DNA of 64,000 nucleotides from an uncultured Campylobacter sp. (lineage in GTDB: Bacteria > Campylobacterota > Campylobacteria > Campylobacterales > Campylobacteraceae): the NCBI RefSeq assembly GCF_963526985.1, contig NZ_CAURPW010000002.1, positions 62,001-126,000 of the forward strand, written 5' to 3'. Within the stretch, counting starts at the first letter, position 1. Every line of letters starts with the position of its first letter. Made by a program: the position numbers and the translations under genes. This document shows positions 1-8,084 of the stretch, in pieces. The notes beneath the pieces were generated by a model. That model saw only the letters and a list, made by a program, of their open reading frames with translations. It was not told where the DNA came from and made no database searches.

Positions 1-530
1 ACGGGGTTTACGGCGTCCAAGGCGATCAGGTAAATCACGGCCTAGAACTCATGGCCGGCGGCAAGCTAACTAGCGATTTAAGCGTGCTAGGCGGCGTAAC
101 GCTGATAGACGCCAAATTTAAAAATCCGCGCCTAAAAGAGGCCGAGGGCAAATACGTAAACGGCGTGCCCAAAGTAAATGCCAATATGCTCTTTGACTAC
201 GCGGTGCCCGGCACCCAAAAGCTCGCGTTTAGCGCAAATTTCCACTACGCGAGCAAGATGTACGTAGACGATCTAAACACCGCCGCGATTCCTAGCTTTT
301 TTACGACCGATCTTGGCGTGCGATACACGAGCCGCGCGATGCTAGGCAAGCAAACGACGCTAAGGTTTAACGTAAATAACGTATTTAACAAAAAATACTG
401 GGCGGGAATGTATCCTGCAAGCGCGGACGGAGCGGGCGGCGTAGGAGCTAGCGGAGTGCTCGGATCGGCAAACGGACTGACGCTGGGGGAGAGTCGAACT
501 TTTATGCTGTCCGCCGAGGTTAAATTTTAG
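1..530 (+). CDS. TonB-dependent outer-membrane receptor, C-terminal part (5' end outside window)
   Basis: The reading frame is open from base 3, so the gene starts before the window. The ~175 visible residues are the end of a TonB-dependent receptor beta-barrel: amphipathic strands, the typical late-barrel block TTLRFNVNNVFNKKYW, and a C-terminal LSAEVKF ending in Phe, the signal for BAM-dependent assembly. It aligns almost throughout with the end of the receptor at 2072-4233 (shared AGGKLTSDLSV-like, FTTDLGVRY-like and RTFMLSAEVKF blocks), so the two are paralogues. The family imports iron-siderophore, haem, cobalamin or other metal chelates using TonB energy. The ligand cannot be told from this fragment. 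The neighbouring binding protein and ABC genes support chelate uptake. Confidence 0.9.
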   Translation, partial: GVYGVQGDQVNHGLELMAGGKLTSDLSVLGGVTLIDAKFKNPRLKEAEGKYVNGVPKVNANMLFDYAVPGTQKLAFSANFHYASKMYVDDLNTAAIPSFFTTDLGVRYTSRAMLGKQTTLRFNVNNVFNKKYWAGMYPASADGAGGVGASGVLGSANGLTLGESRTFMLSAEVKF

Positions 531-654
531 TTGATTTGCAAATTTAGCGGCTCGTCTTTTTGGTTTATACTTCGTTGCTTTTAAATTCGGCTCGGTCACT
601 ACCGACAAGGTAGCTCCCGTCGCCAAATTTAAAATCGCCTCGTCTAAACGCAAA

Positions 655-721
655 AATACTTCGCCTTGATTTTCTATGCTCAAATTTGAAGTCAAATTTG
701 CAAATTTCGGCTTCAAATTTT
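655..721 (+). repeat. Palindromic intergenic repeat, copy R1
   Basis: A hairpin-forming unit with arms AAATTTGAAG and CTTCAAATTT around an inner CAAATTTG/CAAATTTC pair. The same arrangement, preceded by the same TACTTCGCCTT word, recurs at about 59891-59970. It lies between the receptor fragment and the first binding protein. See the finding on the dispersed repeat family. Confidence 0.6.
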
Positions 722-790
722 AGCGCTGGCAAAATAAGGCGTTTTTGGTTTTATGCTTTAAAACGAGTAAATTTTATAAAAAAGGAAAAA

Positions 791-1813
791 ATGAAAAAAA
801 TATTTACCCTTCTAGCGGCTTTGTTGTCCGCTTTCACCCTTAACGCTGCTGGATTTAAAGATATAACCGACGCATCAGGCGACGTCGTAAAAGTTCCCGC
901 AAAAGTAGAAAAAATCGCTACGCTTTGGTATGCGAACAATCAAATCATATTAATGCTAGGCGGCGCGGACAAGATAGTGGCAACCACCGATCTAATCAAA
1001 AACAACAAATGGTTTGCGCATATTTATCCTAGGATTTCAAGCATCCCAAACGGCGTAAACGGCAAAGACTTACAGGTAGAAGAGCTAATCAAACTAAGTC
1101 CCGACGTCGTCATAGCCGCCGATAAAAAGAACAAAGAAGAGCTAACCAAAAACGGCTTTACCGTGCTTTATCCGTCATTTACCAATCATGCGGATATGAA
1201 AAAGAGCGTATCTATAATGGCAGAGGTCATAGGAGGCAACGCGCCAAAGATCGCGGAGAAATTTAACGAGTATTTTGACGGCAACCTTAAAAAAGTGCTA
1301 AGCAAAACGGATAAGATCGCTACGCCAGATAGACCAAAAGTACTTCACATAGCAGACGGTAAAAATTTATTTAAAGTAGACGGCGCAAATACGATCATAG
1401 ACGAGTGGATAAGGGTAGCAGGCGGCCAAAACGCGGTTCAAAAAGCAGGAAATATGCTTGAAATAAATGCCGAAGAGATACCTAACGCAGATCCCGACGT
1501 CATCATCGTAGGCAGAGCCAAAGCTCCCGAAATTTTGAAAAAAATATACGAAAATCCTATCTACGCAGGCACCAAAGCCGTCAAAAATAAAAAAGTTTAC
1601 GTAAATCCTACCGGCGTTTTTAGCTGGGATAGATACGGCGCCGAAGGGGCATTGCAAATTTTATGGGCGGCTAAGACCTTACATCCCGAGATTTTTGAGG
1701 ATTTAGATTTGCGTGCGGAGACGAAGAAATTTTATAAAGAGTTTTTGCATTACGATTTAAGCGACGATGAATTTAACTATATTTTAAACGGTTTAGATCC
1801 GAAAGGAAAATAA
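791..1813 (+). CDS. ABC transporter periplasmic metal-chelate-binding protein (FecB/BtuF-like), copy 1
   Basis: A 340-residue cluster-A binding protein. A signal peptide (MKKIFTLLAALLSAFTLNAA) is followed by the typical start of a FecB/BtuF-fold protein (DASGDVVKVPAKVEKI), then the mid-domain LSPDVVIAA motif, a long linking helix, and a second lobe containing ADPDVIIV and GAEGALQILWAA. The frame stays open upstream to 686, but the ATG at 791 is chosen because AAAAGGAAAAA precedes it and it begins the signal peptide. It would capture a chelate in the periplasm and pass it to the FecCD-type permease at 5162. It is clearly paralogous to the binding protein at 6955-7959; the C-terminal tails FYKEFLHYDLSDDEF and FYLKFYRYELSDEEV correspond. 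Substrate unknown. Confidence 0.9.
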   Translation: MKKIFTLLAALLSAFTLNAAGFKDITDASGDVVKVPAKVEKIATLWYANNQIILMLGGADKIVATTDLIKNNKWFAHIYPRISSIPNGVNGKDLQVEELIKLSPDVVIAADKKNKEELTKNGFTVLYPSFTNHADMKKSVSIMAEVIGGNAPKIAEKFNEYFDGNLKKVLSKTDKIATPDRPKVLHIADGKNLFKVDGANTIIDEWIRVAGGQNAVQKAGNMLEINAEEIPNADPDVIIVGRAKAPEILKKIYENPIYAGTKAVKNKKVYVNPTGVFSWDRYGAEGALQILWAAKTLHPEIFEDLDLRAETKKFYKEFLHYDLSDDEFNYILNGLDPKGK

Positions 1814-1836
1814 AACCGACTAAACCGCACTTAGAG

Positions 1837-1864
1837 GGGGCGAGCGCATAAACGCTTTTGCCCC
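1837..1864 (+). terminator. Possible stem-loop after the first binding protein
   Basis: An imperfect GC stem (GGGGCGAGCG with CGCTTTTGCCCC) sits 23 bases after the stop codon. No T-run follows directly, so it is a weak terminator candidate. Confidence 0.35.
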
Positions 1865-2071
1865 GAATTTGCTCTCAAAAATCCGTTTTAATTTTTTTAT
1901 TTATTCTAAAATTTAGCGCTTGCTATGATTTTAGGCAACTAAACGATAAACGCAAATTTGCCTAAGTTAGAAAAATATATCGTGCATAATTGCCTATTAA
2001 GCTAATTATTTGTAATATTCTACGATTTAAATATAAAAATAAATATTTTAACACTTTACAAAGGAGCATAA

Positions 2072-4233
2072 ATGAAAGTTAAAATTTCAGTCGCCGCGTG
2101 TGCAGTTTTAGCGCTACTTGCGGCGCAAGCAAACGCGGCCGAGACCGTCAAGCTAGAAGGCGTCGAGGTAAATAGCGTCGGCGATAACATCAGCGAGAGC
2201 GGTATCAGCGAAGGTATACTAAACAAAGGCGTCGCCAGCGGTCCGCTAGCGGGCAAAAAGGTGCTTGATATGCCTTATCAGGTAAATACGATGTCGATTG
2301 AGGCGATGAACCACCAAGGCGTGGCCGGTTTTGAGGACGCGGTAAAATACTTCCCTTCGGCGCAAATTCAAGCAAGAGGCGGCGTCGAGGTCGGTCGTCC
2401 CCAAACTCGCGGCTTTCAGGGCTCAGTCGTAGGTAACGTGCTTTGGGACGGATTTTACGCTACTTCTACTACGGCTATACCTATGTATATGTTTGAAGGA
2501 CTTCAGATACAAAACGGCCTTGCAGGCTCGCTTTACGGCGGACAAGATCCGGCGGGTATCTTTAACTACACTAGAAAACGCCCGGTGCCGTTTTCAAACA
2601 CGTTTTGGGCCGATTATACGAGCAGGTCGAATTTCGGCGTAGGCTGGGATACTTCGGATAAATTCCAATACGTCGGATACCGCGGCGTATTTTATAAATC
2701 AGGCGGCGCCAGACAAGCTAAAAATAGCGACTACGGAAGAAATTTAGCTAGCCTAGGGCTTGATTTTTATCTAACCGAAAATTTTACCATAGAGACGAAT
2801 TTTAGCTACTACAAACACAAAATGCTAGGAATGCCCGGCGGCTTTTCGGTGCCGGGTAGAAACGGCGTTTTAAACTTTGCTATACCGGACGCTACAAAAA
2901 ATACGAAAGCGGGCCTAGAGCAAGAGTGGGCAGGAAGCGACCTAAAAACTACGACCGCTAGCGTTAAATTTAAATACGCTCCGACAGAGCGTTGGTATTT
3001 TGAGGGCGGCTATCAGTGGCAAAAAGCCATCCGCGATATGTACGGCACGGATACTTCATTTCAAACTCAAACGGAGATTTCACCGTAGCGGCTAACGGCG
3101 GAAACGGCGCGGCAAGCAGGTTTGACGTGCAAAGCTGGTTTGCTAAAGCTACGACCGAGTTTGAGACGTTTGGCGTAGAGCATAACTTCGGCGTGCAGGC
3201 AAACGGCTATATCTGGACGATATATGGCGCTAGAACTCGCGGCGCAACGGCAAATTTGGGCAACTCGAATTTATATAATCCAAAAACTTTTTCAAATCCG
3301 AGCGTAGCAAAAGGCAGCGGGGCTTATAAAAGCAGTGAAGGCACTATGAAAAACCTAACTATCGCCGACGATATAAAGCTAAACGACTACTTTAGCGTCA
3401 TTTTAAGCGCGGCTAGAAGCAACTTTGAGAACAAAAACAAGCAAACGGGCGTAAAAACGTACGACGAGAGCGGCACTAGCTACGCGGCGAGCTTTATTTA
3501 TCGCCCGGTAGAAAACATAAGCCTATACTTAACGTATGCAGACAGCTTGCAAGCAGGCTCAAGCTATACTTACGAAAGAACCAATCCAAGATACGGCGAA
3601 ACGGTCGTTTTAAAGCCGTTTAGAAGCAAACAATATGAAATCGGCGCAAAAGCTAGGATAGAGGATATCGACCTATCTACGGCACTTTATGAGATAAAAC
3701 GCCCGATAGCCTACCTAGGCGACAACAACGAGTATAGCATCCAAGGCGAGCAGGTAAATAGAGGCCTAGAATTTACCGCAGGAGGCAAGATAACAAACGA
3801 TCTTAGCGTAATGGGCGGCGTCGCGCTAATACAGCCGAAGCTAAAAAAGGCAAAACAAGCCTACGCGCAGGGCAAAATCGTGGTGGGCGAACCCAAAGTT
3901 CAGTCAAATTTACTCTTTGACTACGTCGTGCCAAATACAAACAAGCTAGCCCTAAGCGCAAATTTACACTACACGGGCAAACGCTACGCCGATCAGCGCA
4001 ACGTAAATGCCGTGCCTGCATACTTTACGACCGATCTTGGCATCCGCTACGTGACCAAAGAGTGGCTAGGCAAGCAAACTACGCTAAGATTTAACGTAAA
4101 TAACGTATTTGATAAAAGATACTGGGTCGGAATGTTCCCGTCAAATATCGACGGAACTAGTAACGGCACGGGCGCTAGCTTATTTTTGGGACAAAGCAGA
4201 ACGTTTATGCTATCAGCCGAAGTTAAATTTTAA
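2072..4233 (+). pseudogene. TonB-dependent receptor, complete but interrupted by a frameshift
   Basis: About 720 codons encode a full receptor: signal peptide MKVKISVAACAVLALLAAQA, a plug domain (LDMPYQVNTMSIEAMNHQG, then a VGRPQTRGFQG-like block), and a beta-barrel ending in LSAEVKF. The frame starting at 2072 carries good sequence to about base 3053 (RDMYGTDT) and then hits a stop at 3086-3088. Good sequence resumes in the other frame (FISNSNGDFTVAANGG) and continues to 4233. One missing base near 3050-3055 restores a single protein. There is no homopolymer there, so slip-strand phase variation is unlikely; a recent mutation or an assembly error fits better. An AAAGGAG ribosome-binding site precedes the ATG. 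Without the lost base, only a plug plus partial barrel would be made. It is a paralogue of the receptor fragment at 1-530. Confidence 0.85.
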
Positions 4234-4239
4234 GTCTTA

Positions 4240-4262
4240 AAAGCCGAATTTATTTCGGCTTT
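4240..4262 (+). terminator. Rho-independent terminator after the receptor
   Basis: A perfect 8-bp stem, AAAGCCGA/TCGGCTTT, with a 7-base loop and the T-run in the 3' arm, starts 6 bases after the receptor stop. Confidence 0.6.
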
Positions 4263-4269
4263 AGCTGTT

Positions 4270-4298
4270 TAAATTTGCTCTTTTTTAGAGCAAATTTA
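4270..4298 (+). repeat. Perfect 12-bp inverted repeat upstream of the methyltransferase
   Basis: TAAATTTGCTCT, a TTTTT loop, then AGAGCAAATTTA. It lies directly behind the receptor terminator and ends 19 bases before the methyltransferase ATG, leaving the GGGAGAAAAA ribosome-binding site free. It could be a second terminator or an RNA processing stop that lowers expression of the downstream ABC genes. Confidence 0.55.
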
Positions 4299-4317
4299 AG
4301 TAACTAAGGGAGAAAAA

Positions 4318-5169
4318 ATGCAAGGACTAGTTAATTATCAAGCCATTTTTGAAAGAGCTTTTGCCTCTACTTTACAAAAAGTAAAAGGCGGCCAAAAAAG
4401 CGGCGTGGATTGGGATACGGTGGCAAATATGTATAACGAGATGACTAGCATGGAAGCAGGCTCGACGCTAAATTTACTCTCGCTTTTGCCGCTTAGCAAA
4501 GAAGATAGCGTGCTTGACGTAGGCTGCGGTCCGGCAAGGCTTAGCGTGCCGCTTGCTAAAAAGGTAAAAAGCGTAAGCGCGCTCGATCCTTTCGCAAAAA
4601 TGCTTGAATACGCTAGGCAAAACGCAAAACAAGCCGGCGTAGATAATATAAATTTTATCCAAAAAAGCTGGAGCGACGAAGAGGCGGTAAAAGACCTGCA
4701 AAAACACGATATCGTTATCGCGTCTCGTTCGCTCGGGCTTTTTGATATAAAAAAGCTTTGTAAATTCGCTAAAAAATACGTAGTCATGACCTCGTTTTTA
4801 ATGGATCATCCAAGCTTAAAAACGTTCTGGCAAGACTTTTTAGAAGATATAAAAGAAAACGAAGAAGAGCACGGCTTAAACGATAGAAATTTTAGCTACA
4901 ACCTTATCTTTAACATCGTCTACGATATGGGCGCAAACCCGAATTTAAGGATAGTAGATACCGTTTATGAAAAGGATTTCGCTAGTCTTGAAGAGGCGTT
5001 TTCTTATTTTAGATTCGTCGGCGAGATAGCGCCCCAAAAAGAAGAAATTTACAAACGAAACGTAGAAAAATATCTTACCAAAACAAATGACGGATATAAA
5101 TTTAAAAGAGCGACGAAGAGCTATCTCATCTGGTGGGACGTGCGGGAGACAAAGGATAAATTTGAGTAA
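4318..5169 (+). CDS. Class I SAM-dependent methyltransferase within the uptake cluster
   Basis: A 283-residue Rossmann-fold methyltransferase. The SAM-binding motif I is clear (VLDVGCGPARLSVPLA, near residues 64-79), followed by an acidic strand-2 end (SALDPF) and motif IV-like HDIVIASRSLG. There is no signal peptide, so it is cytoplasmic. Its TAA overlaps the TTG start of the FecCD permease, so it is translated in the same operon as the ABC transporter. The acceptor is unknown. Because it is locked into a metal-chelate uptake operon, it may modify the imported chelate or its ligand after entry; that is inference. Housekeeping methyltransferases such as UbiE or BioC share motif I but not this context. 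Confidence 0.8.
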   Translation: MQGLVNYQAIFERAFASTLQKVKGGQKSGVDWDTVANMYNEMTSMEAGSTLNLLSLLPLSKEDSVLDVGCGPARLSVPLAKKVKSVSALDPFAKMLEYARQNAKQAGVDNINFIQKSWSDEEAVKDLQKHDIVIASRSLGLFDIKKLCKFAKKYVVMTSFLMDHPSLKTFWQDFLEDIKENEEEHGLNDRNFSYNLIFNIVYDMGANPNLRIVDTVYEKDFASLEEAFSYFRFVGEIAPQKEEIYKRNVEKYLTKTNDGYKFKRATKSYLIWWDVRETKDKFE

Positions 5170-6172
5170 CAAAAAGACAGTACCGTTTTTAATCCTAATG
5201 CTTTTGCTAGCGATGTTTTTGGCTCTTGGAGCCGGGCGTTACGAGATTAGTTACGCTCAAATTTTCGAGTATCTAAAAGCCGCTATTTTAGGCCAGCGCG
5301 CTGGCGATGAGCAAATTTACGCCGTGATAACGCAGATCAGGCTTCCTCGTATCGCCTTTGCGGTGCTTGTAGGATCCGCCCTTTCCGCATCCGGCGCGGT
5401 CTATCAGGGACTTTTTAAAAATCCTTTGGTATCGCCAGATATCCTAGGCGTATCTAGCGGCGCGGCAGTCGGAGCTAGCATAGCTATCATCCTTTCATTG
5501 CCGGTATTTTACGTCTCGCTAACGGCTTTTGGCTTTGGACTAGCCGCCGTCTTTGCGGTGGTTTTTTTAAGCCAACTCATAGCCAGGGGCAAGCTAAACG
5601 TCATCATAATGGTGCTTTCAGGCGTCGTCATTTCCTCGCTTTTTGGAGCTTTTAGCTCACTTTTAAAATTTCTAGCAGATAGCGAAAACAAGCTACCCGA
5701 GATCACATTTTGGCTTATGGGCAGTCTAGCTCGCACGGGAGGATATCAAAACGTCCTTTATATGCTAGGCGTCACGGCGTTTTGCTCCGTGCCTCTGTTT
5801 TTGCTTAGATTTAGGCTAAATATCTTAGCCTTTGGCGAAGAAGAGGCTAAAGCCATGGGCGTAAACGTCAAATTTTATAGCTTTATTATCATCTGCGCTT
5901 CTACCTTGCTGACGGCTTCTAGCGTGGCTTTTTGCGGTATAGTGGGCTGGGTCGGACTCATCGTGCCTCACATCGCCCGCTCTATCGTCGGAGCGAATTT
6001 TAACGTCTTGCTGCCCGTTTCGATGCTATTAGGCGCGCTATTTTTACTAGTAGTAGATACGATAGCAAGGTGTGCGATGGCTAGCGAGATACCCCTTGGC
6101 ATCATCACCTCGCTCATCGGCGCGCCCGTTTTTATCTACCTGCTTTATCAGAGCAAAAAGGGCTGGCTGTGA
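5162..6172 (+). CDS. FecCD-family ABC transporter permease (metal chelate)
   Basis: A 336-residue integral membrane protein with about ten hydrophobic segments. It has the FecCD hallmarks: RLPRIAFAVLVGSALSASG near the start, QGLFKNPLVSPDILGVSSGA after the second helix, and GIVGWVGLIVPHIAR near the C-terminus. The frame extends upstream to an ATG at 5087, but that lies deep in the methyltransferase gene. The TTG at 5162 fits better: AAAGGA lies about 7 bases upstream, TTGAGTAA overlaps the methyltransferase stop, and the protein then begins just before the first membrane helix. It forms the channel with the ATPase encoded next. Confidence 0.92.
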   Translation: MSNKKTVPFLILMLLLAMFLALGAGRYEISYAQIFEYLKAAILGQRAGDEQIYAVITQIRLPRIAFAVLVGSALSASGAVYQGLFKNPLVSPDILGVSSGAAVGASIAIILSLPVFYVSLTAFGFGLAAVFAVVFLSQLIARGKLNVIIMVLSGVVISSLFGAFSSLLKFLADSENKLPEITFWLMGSLARTGGYQNVLYMLGVTAFCSVPLFLLRFRLNILAFGEEEAKAMGVNVKFYSFIIICASTLLTASSVAFCGIVGWVGLIVPHIARSIVGANFNVLLPVSMLLGALFLLVVDTIARCAMASEIPLGIITSLIGAPVFIYLLYQSKKGWL

Positions 6173-6945
6173 AATTTAAGATAAAAAATTTAAGCTGCGG
6201 ATACGGCAAAAAGCTAGTCGTGAAAGAATTTAGCGCCGAGTTAGAAGACGGAGAAGTTTTATGCTTGCTCGGACCAAACGGCGTAGGCAAGACGACTGTT
6301 TTTAAGACGATTTTAGGATTTTTAAAGCCATTTGGCGGAGAAATTTTAGCAGACGGGCGAGATTTTTTCGCTTTAAGCGATAAAGAGCGAGCAAAGATCG
6401 TTAGCTACGTGCCTCAGGCTCACACCCCGCCCTTTGCTTTTAAGGTTTTAGACGTCGTTTTGATGGGACGCTCGCCATATATCGGAGCTTTTGAAAATCC
6501 AAGCGCAAAGGACGTAAATATCGCCATGCAAAAGCTTGATATGCTAGCAATGAGCGAATTTGCGGATAAAATTTACACAGATATTAGCGGCGGCGAGAGG
6601 CAAATGGTCCTAATAGCAAGGGCCTTAGCGCAAGAAGCAAGCGCCGTGATGCTTGACGAGCCCGCTTCAAATTTGGACTTTGGAAACCAAGTAAAAATCC
6701 TAAAAGCCGTAAAAGAGCTAGCGGCAAACGGGCATAAAATCATCATGACCTCGCACTTTGCCGAGCATGCTTTTTATATAGACGCCAAAGTCGCTCTTTT
6801 AAAAAGAGATCAAAACATCATCTACGGCAGCGCGAGCGAAGCGATAACGGATGAAAATTTAAGGCTCGCTTACGGCGCGGATATAAGAATAGTAAAAAAC
6901 GAGATCGAGGGCAGAAGCGTCTACTCCTGCGTTCCCATCATTTAA
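6169..6945 (+). CDS. ABC transporter ATP-binding protein (FecE/BtuD-like)
   Basis: A 258-residue ATPase with Walker A GPNGVGKTT (residues ~36-44), a Q-loop in SYVPQAH, the signature ISGGERQ, Walker B AVMLDEPASNLDFGNQ and the switch histidine in MTSHFAEHAF. It starts at a GTG whose last bases overlap the permease stop (GTGA), a coupled junction that ensures matched amounts of the two subunits. It powers chelate import through the permease. The order permease, ATPase, binding protein is that of the Campylobacter chu-type haem and ceu-type siderophore systems, but the sequence does not show which ligand is used. Confidence 0.93.
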   Translation: MKFKIKNLSCGYGKKLVVKEFSAELEDGEVLCLLGPNGVGKTTVFKTILGFLKPFGGEILADGRDFFALSDKERAKIVSYVPQAHTPPFAFKVLDVVLMGRSPYIGAFENPSAKDVNIAMQKLDMLAMSEFADKIYTDISGGERQMVLIARALAQEASAVMLDEPASNLDFGNQVKILKAVKELAANGHKIIMTSHFAEHAFYIDAKVALLKRDQNIIYGSASEAITDENLRLAYGADIRIVKNEIEGRSVYSCVPII

Positions 6946-6954
6946 GGAGAAAAA

Positions 6955-7959
6955 ATGAAAAAAATTTTGACGGTTTTGATACTTGCGGCTTGTCTTTTAC
7001 AAGCGCGTATCATAGTAGACGACGGCGGCAAAGAGGTAAAAATACCTGATAACGTAGAGCGCGTAACGCCGATGATAGGGGCATTTACGCAGATGAGCGC
7101 GATGCTAACGGGCGAAGATAAAATCATCTCGGGCGCGGCCAGGTTGCCTGAAATGATGAGTAAAATTTTCCCTAAAATAAAAACGATGAATAACGTAAGC
7201 GGCTCGCTAACAAGCAGCGCCGAAAGTATAATCGCCTCAAACACGCAGGTAGTTTTTGGGCCCGTTGGCATGATATTTGACGAAAATCAAAGAGCGCAAC
7301 TAGAAGCCGCCGGCATCGCGGTCGTAAATATAAATAAATTTAGCAACGCTAGCGAGATAAAAGGCGCGGTTAGCAAAATAGCCGAGATTTTAGGCGGCGA
7401 TGCGGTAAAAAAGGCGGAGGAATTTAACGAGTATTTTGACGAAAATATAAAATACGTAAACCAAAAAGTTCAAAATATCAAGGACAAAAAGCGGGTTTTG
7501 GCTCTAAATTTTAACTCAGGAAATTTTAGCACGATCAGCAGCAAAGATATCGGCGCGGAGTATATAAAAATCGCCGGCGGCATAAATTTAAGCTCCCAAG
7601 ATAACGAGACGGATTTTAAGATTTCAAAGACGATAAACGAGGAGCAAGTTATCATCTTTAACCCCGACGTAATCATCACGAATTCTCGCGAAGGCAAGGA
7701 AAAAATCCTAAATAATGCTGCGTTTAAACAACTAAAAGCGGTTAAAGACGGCGCTGTCTTCGTCGTGCCTAGCGGAGTTTATCTGTGGTCGGTTAGAAGC
7801 GCCGAGGGCGCCTTGCAACCGCTTTGGCTAGCTAAAATATTTTATCCAGATATTTTTAGCGAGTTAAATTTAGAAAAAGAAGTAAAGAAATTTTACCTTA
7901 AATTTTACCGCTACGAACTAAGCGACGAGGAAGTAAAACAAATACTAAATCCAAAATAA
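6955..7959 (+). CDS. ABC transporter periplasmic metal-chelate-binding protein, copy 2
   Basis: A 334-residue periplasmic binding protein of the FecB/BtuF fold. The signal peptide is MKKILTVLILAACLLQA, followed by VDDGGKEVKIPDNVERV; the second lobe holds NPDVIITNSREG and SAEGALQPLWLA. It begins 9 bases after the ATPase stop behind AAGGAGAAAAA, so it is the last gene of the permease/ATPase operon and probably that transporter's dedicated binding protein. The copy at 791-1813 is a divergent paralogue outside this tight unit. The first lobe of copy 2 has a different ligand-facing segment (TPMIGAFTQMSAM versus ATLWYANNQIILM), so the two may bind different chelates. Confidence 0.9.
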   Translation: MKKILTVLILAACLLQARIIVDDGGKEVKIPDNVERVTPMIGAFTQMSAMLTGEDKIISGAARLPEMMSKIFPKIKTMNNVSGSLTSSAESIIASNTQVVFGPVGMIFDENQRAQLEAAGIAVVNINKFSNASEIKGAVSKIAEILGGDAVKKAEEFNEYFDENIKYVNQKVQNIKDKKRVLALNFNSGNFSTISSKDIGAEYIKIAGGINLSSQDNETDFKISKTINEEQVIIFNPDVIITNSREGKEKILNNAAFKQLKAVKDGAVFVVPSGVYLWSVRSAEGALQPLWLAKIFYPDIFSELNLEKEVKKFYLKFYRYELSDEEVKQILNPK

Positions 7960-7979
7960 AACCGCTAAATTTTCGCCTC

Positions 7980-7998
7980 GCTCCGCAAAACGCGGGGC
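7980..7998 (+). terminator. Possible terminator stem after the uptake operon
   Basis: GCTCCGC, a 5-base loop, then GCGGGGC (one G-T pair), 20 bases after the last operon gene. No strong T-run follows. Confidence 0.35.
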
Positions 7999-8053
7999 TA
8001 ATAAATTTAGCCCTCGCCGCTTTTGCGTTTTTATAAATTTAAGCCCGTTTGGG

Positions 8054-8059
8054 TATAAT
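8054..8059 (+). promoter_or_regulatory. Sigma-70 -10 box of the helicase gene
   Basis: A GGGTATAAT box lies 25 bases upstream of the helicase ATG. Campylobacter vegetative promoters often show only an extended -10, which fits. Confidence 0.55.
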
Positions 8060-8084
8060 CCACCCTTTTAAACGCGAGGAAAAT

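Noticed and set aside
686..790. N-terminal extension of the first binding protein
   Set aside because: It runs through a palindromic repeat, and the ATG at 791 has the ribosome-binding site and begins the signal peptide.
1990..2060. Possible Fur box upstream of the second receptor
   Set aside because: The AT-rich sequence has TAATTATTTGTAAT, but match to the Campylobacter Fur consensus is poor and could be chance in such composition.
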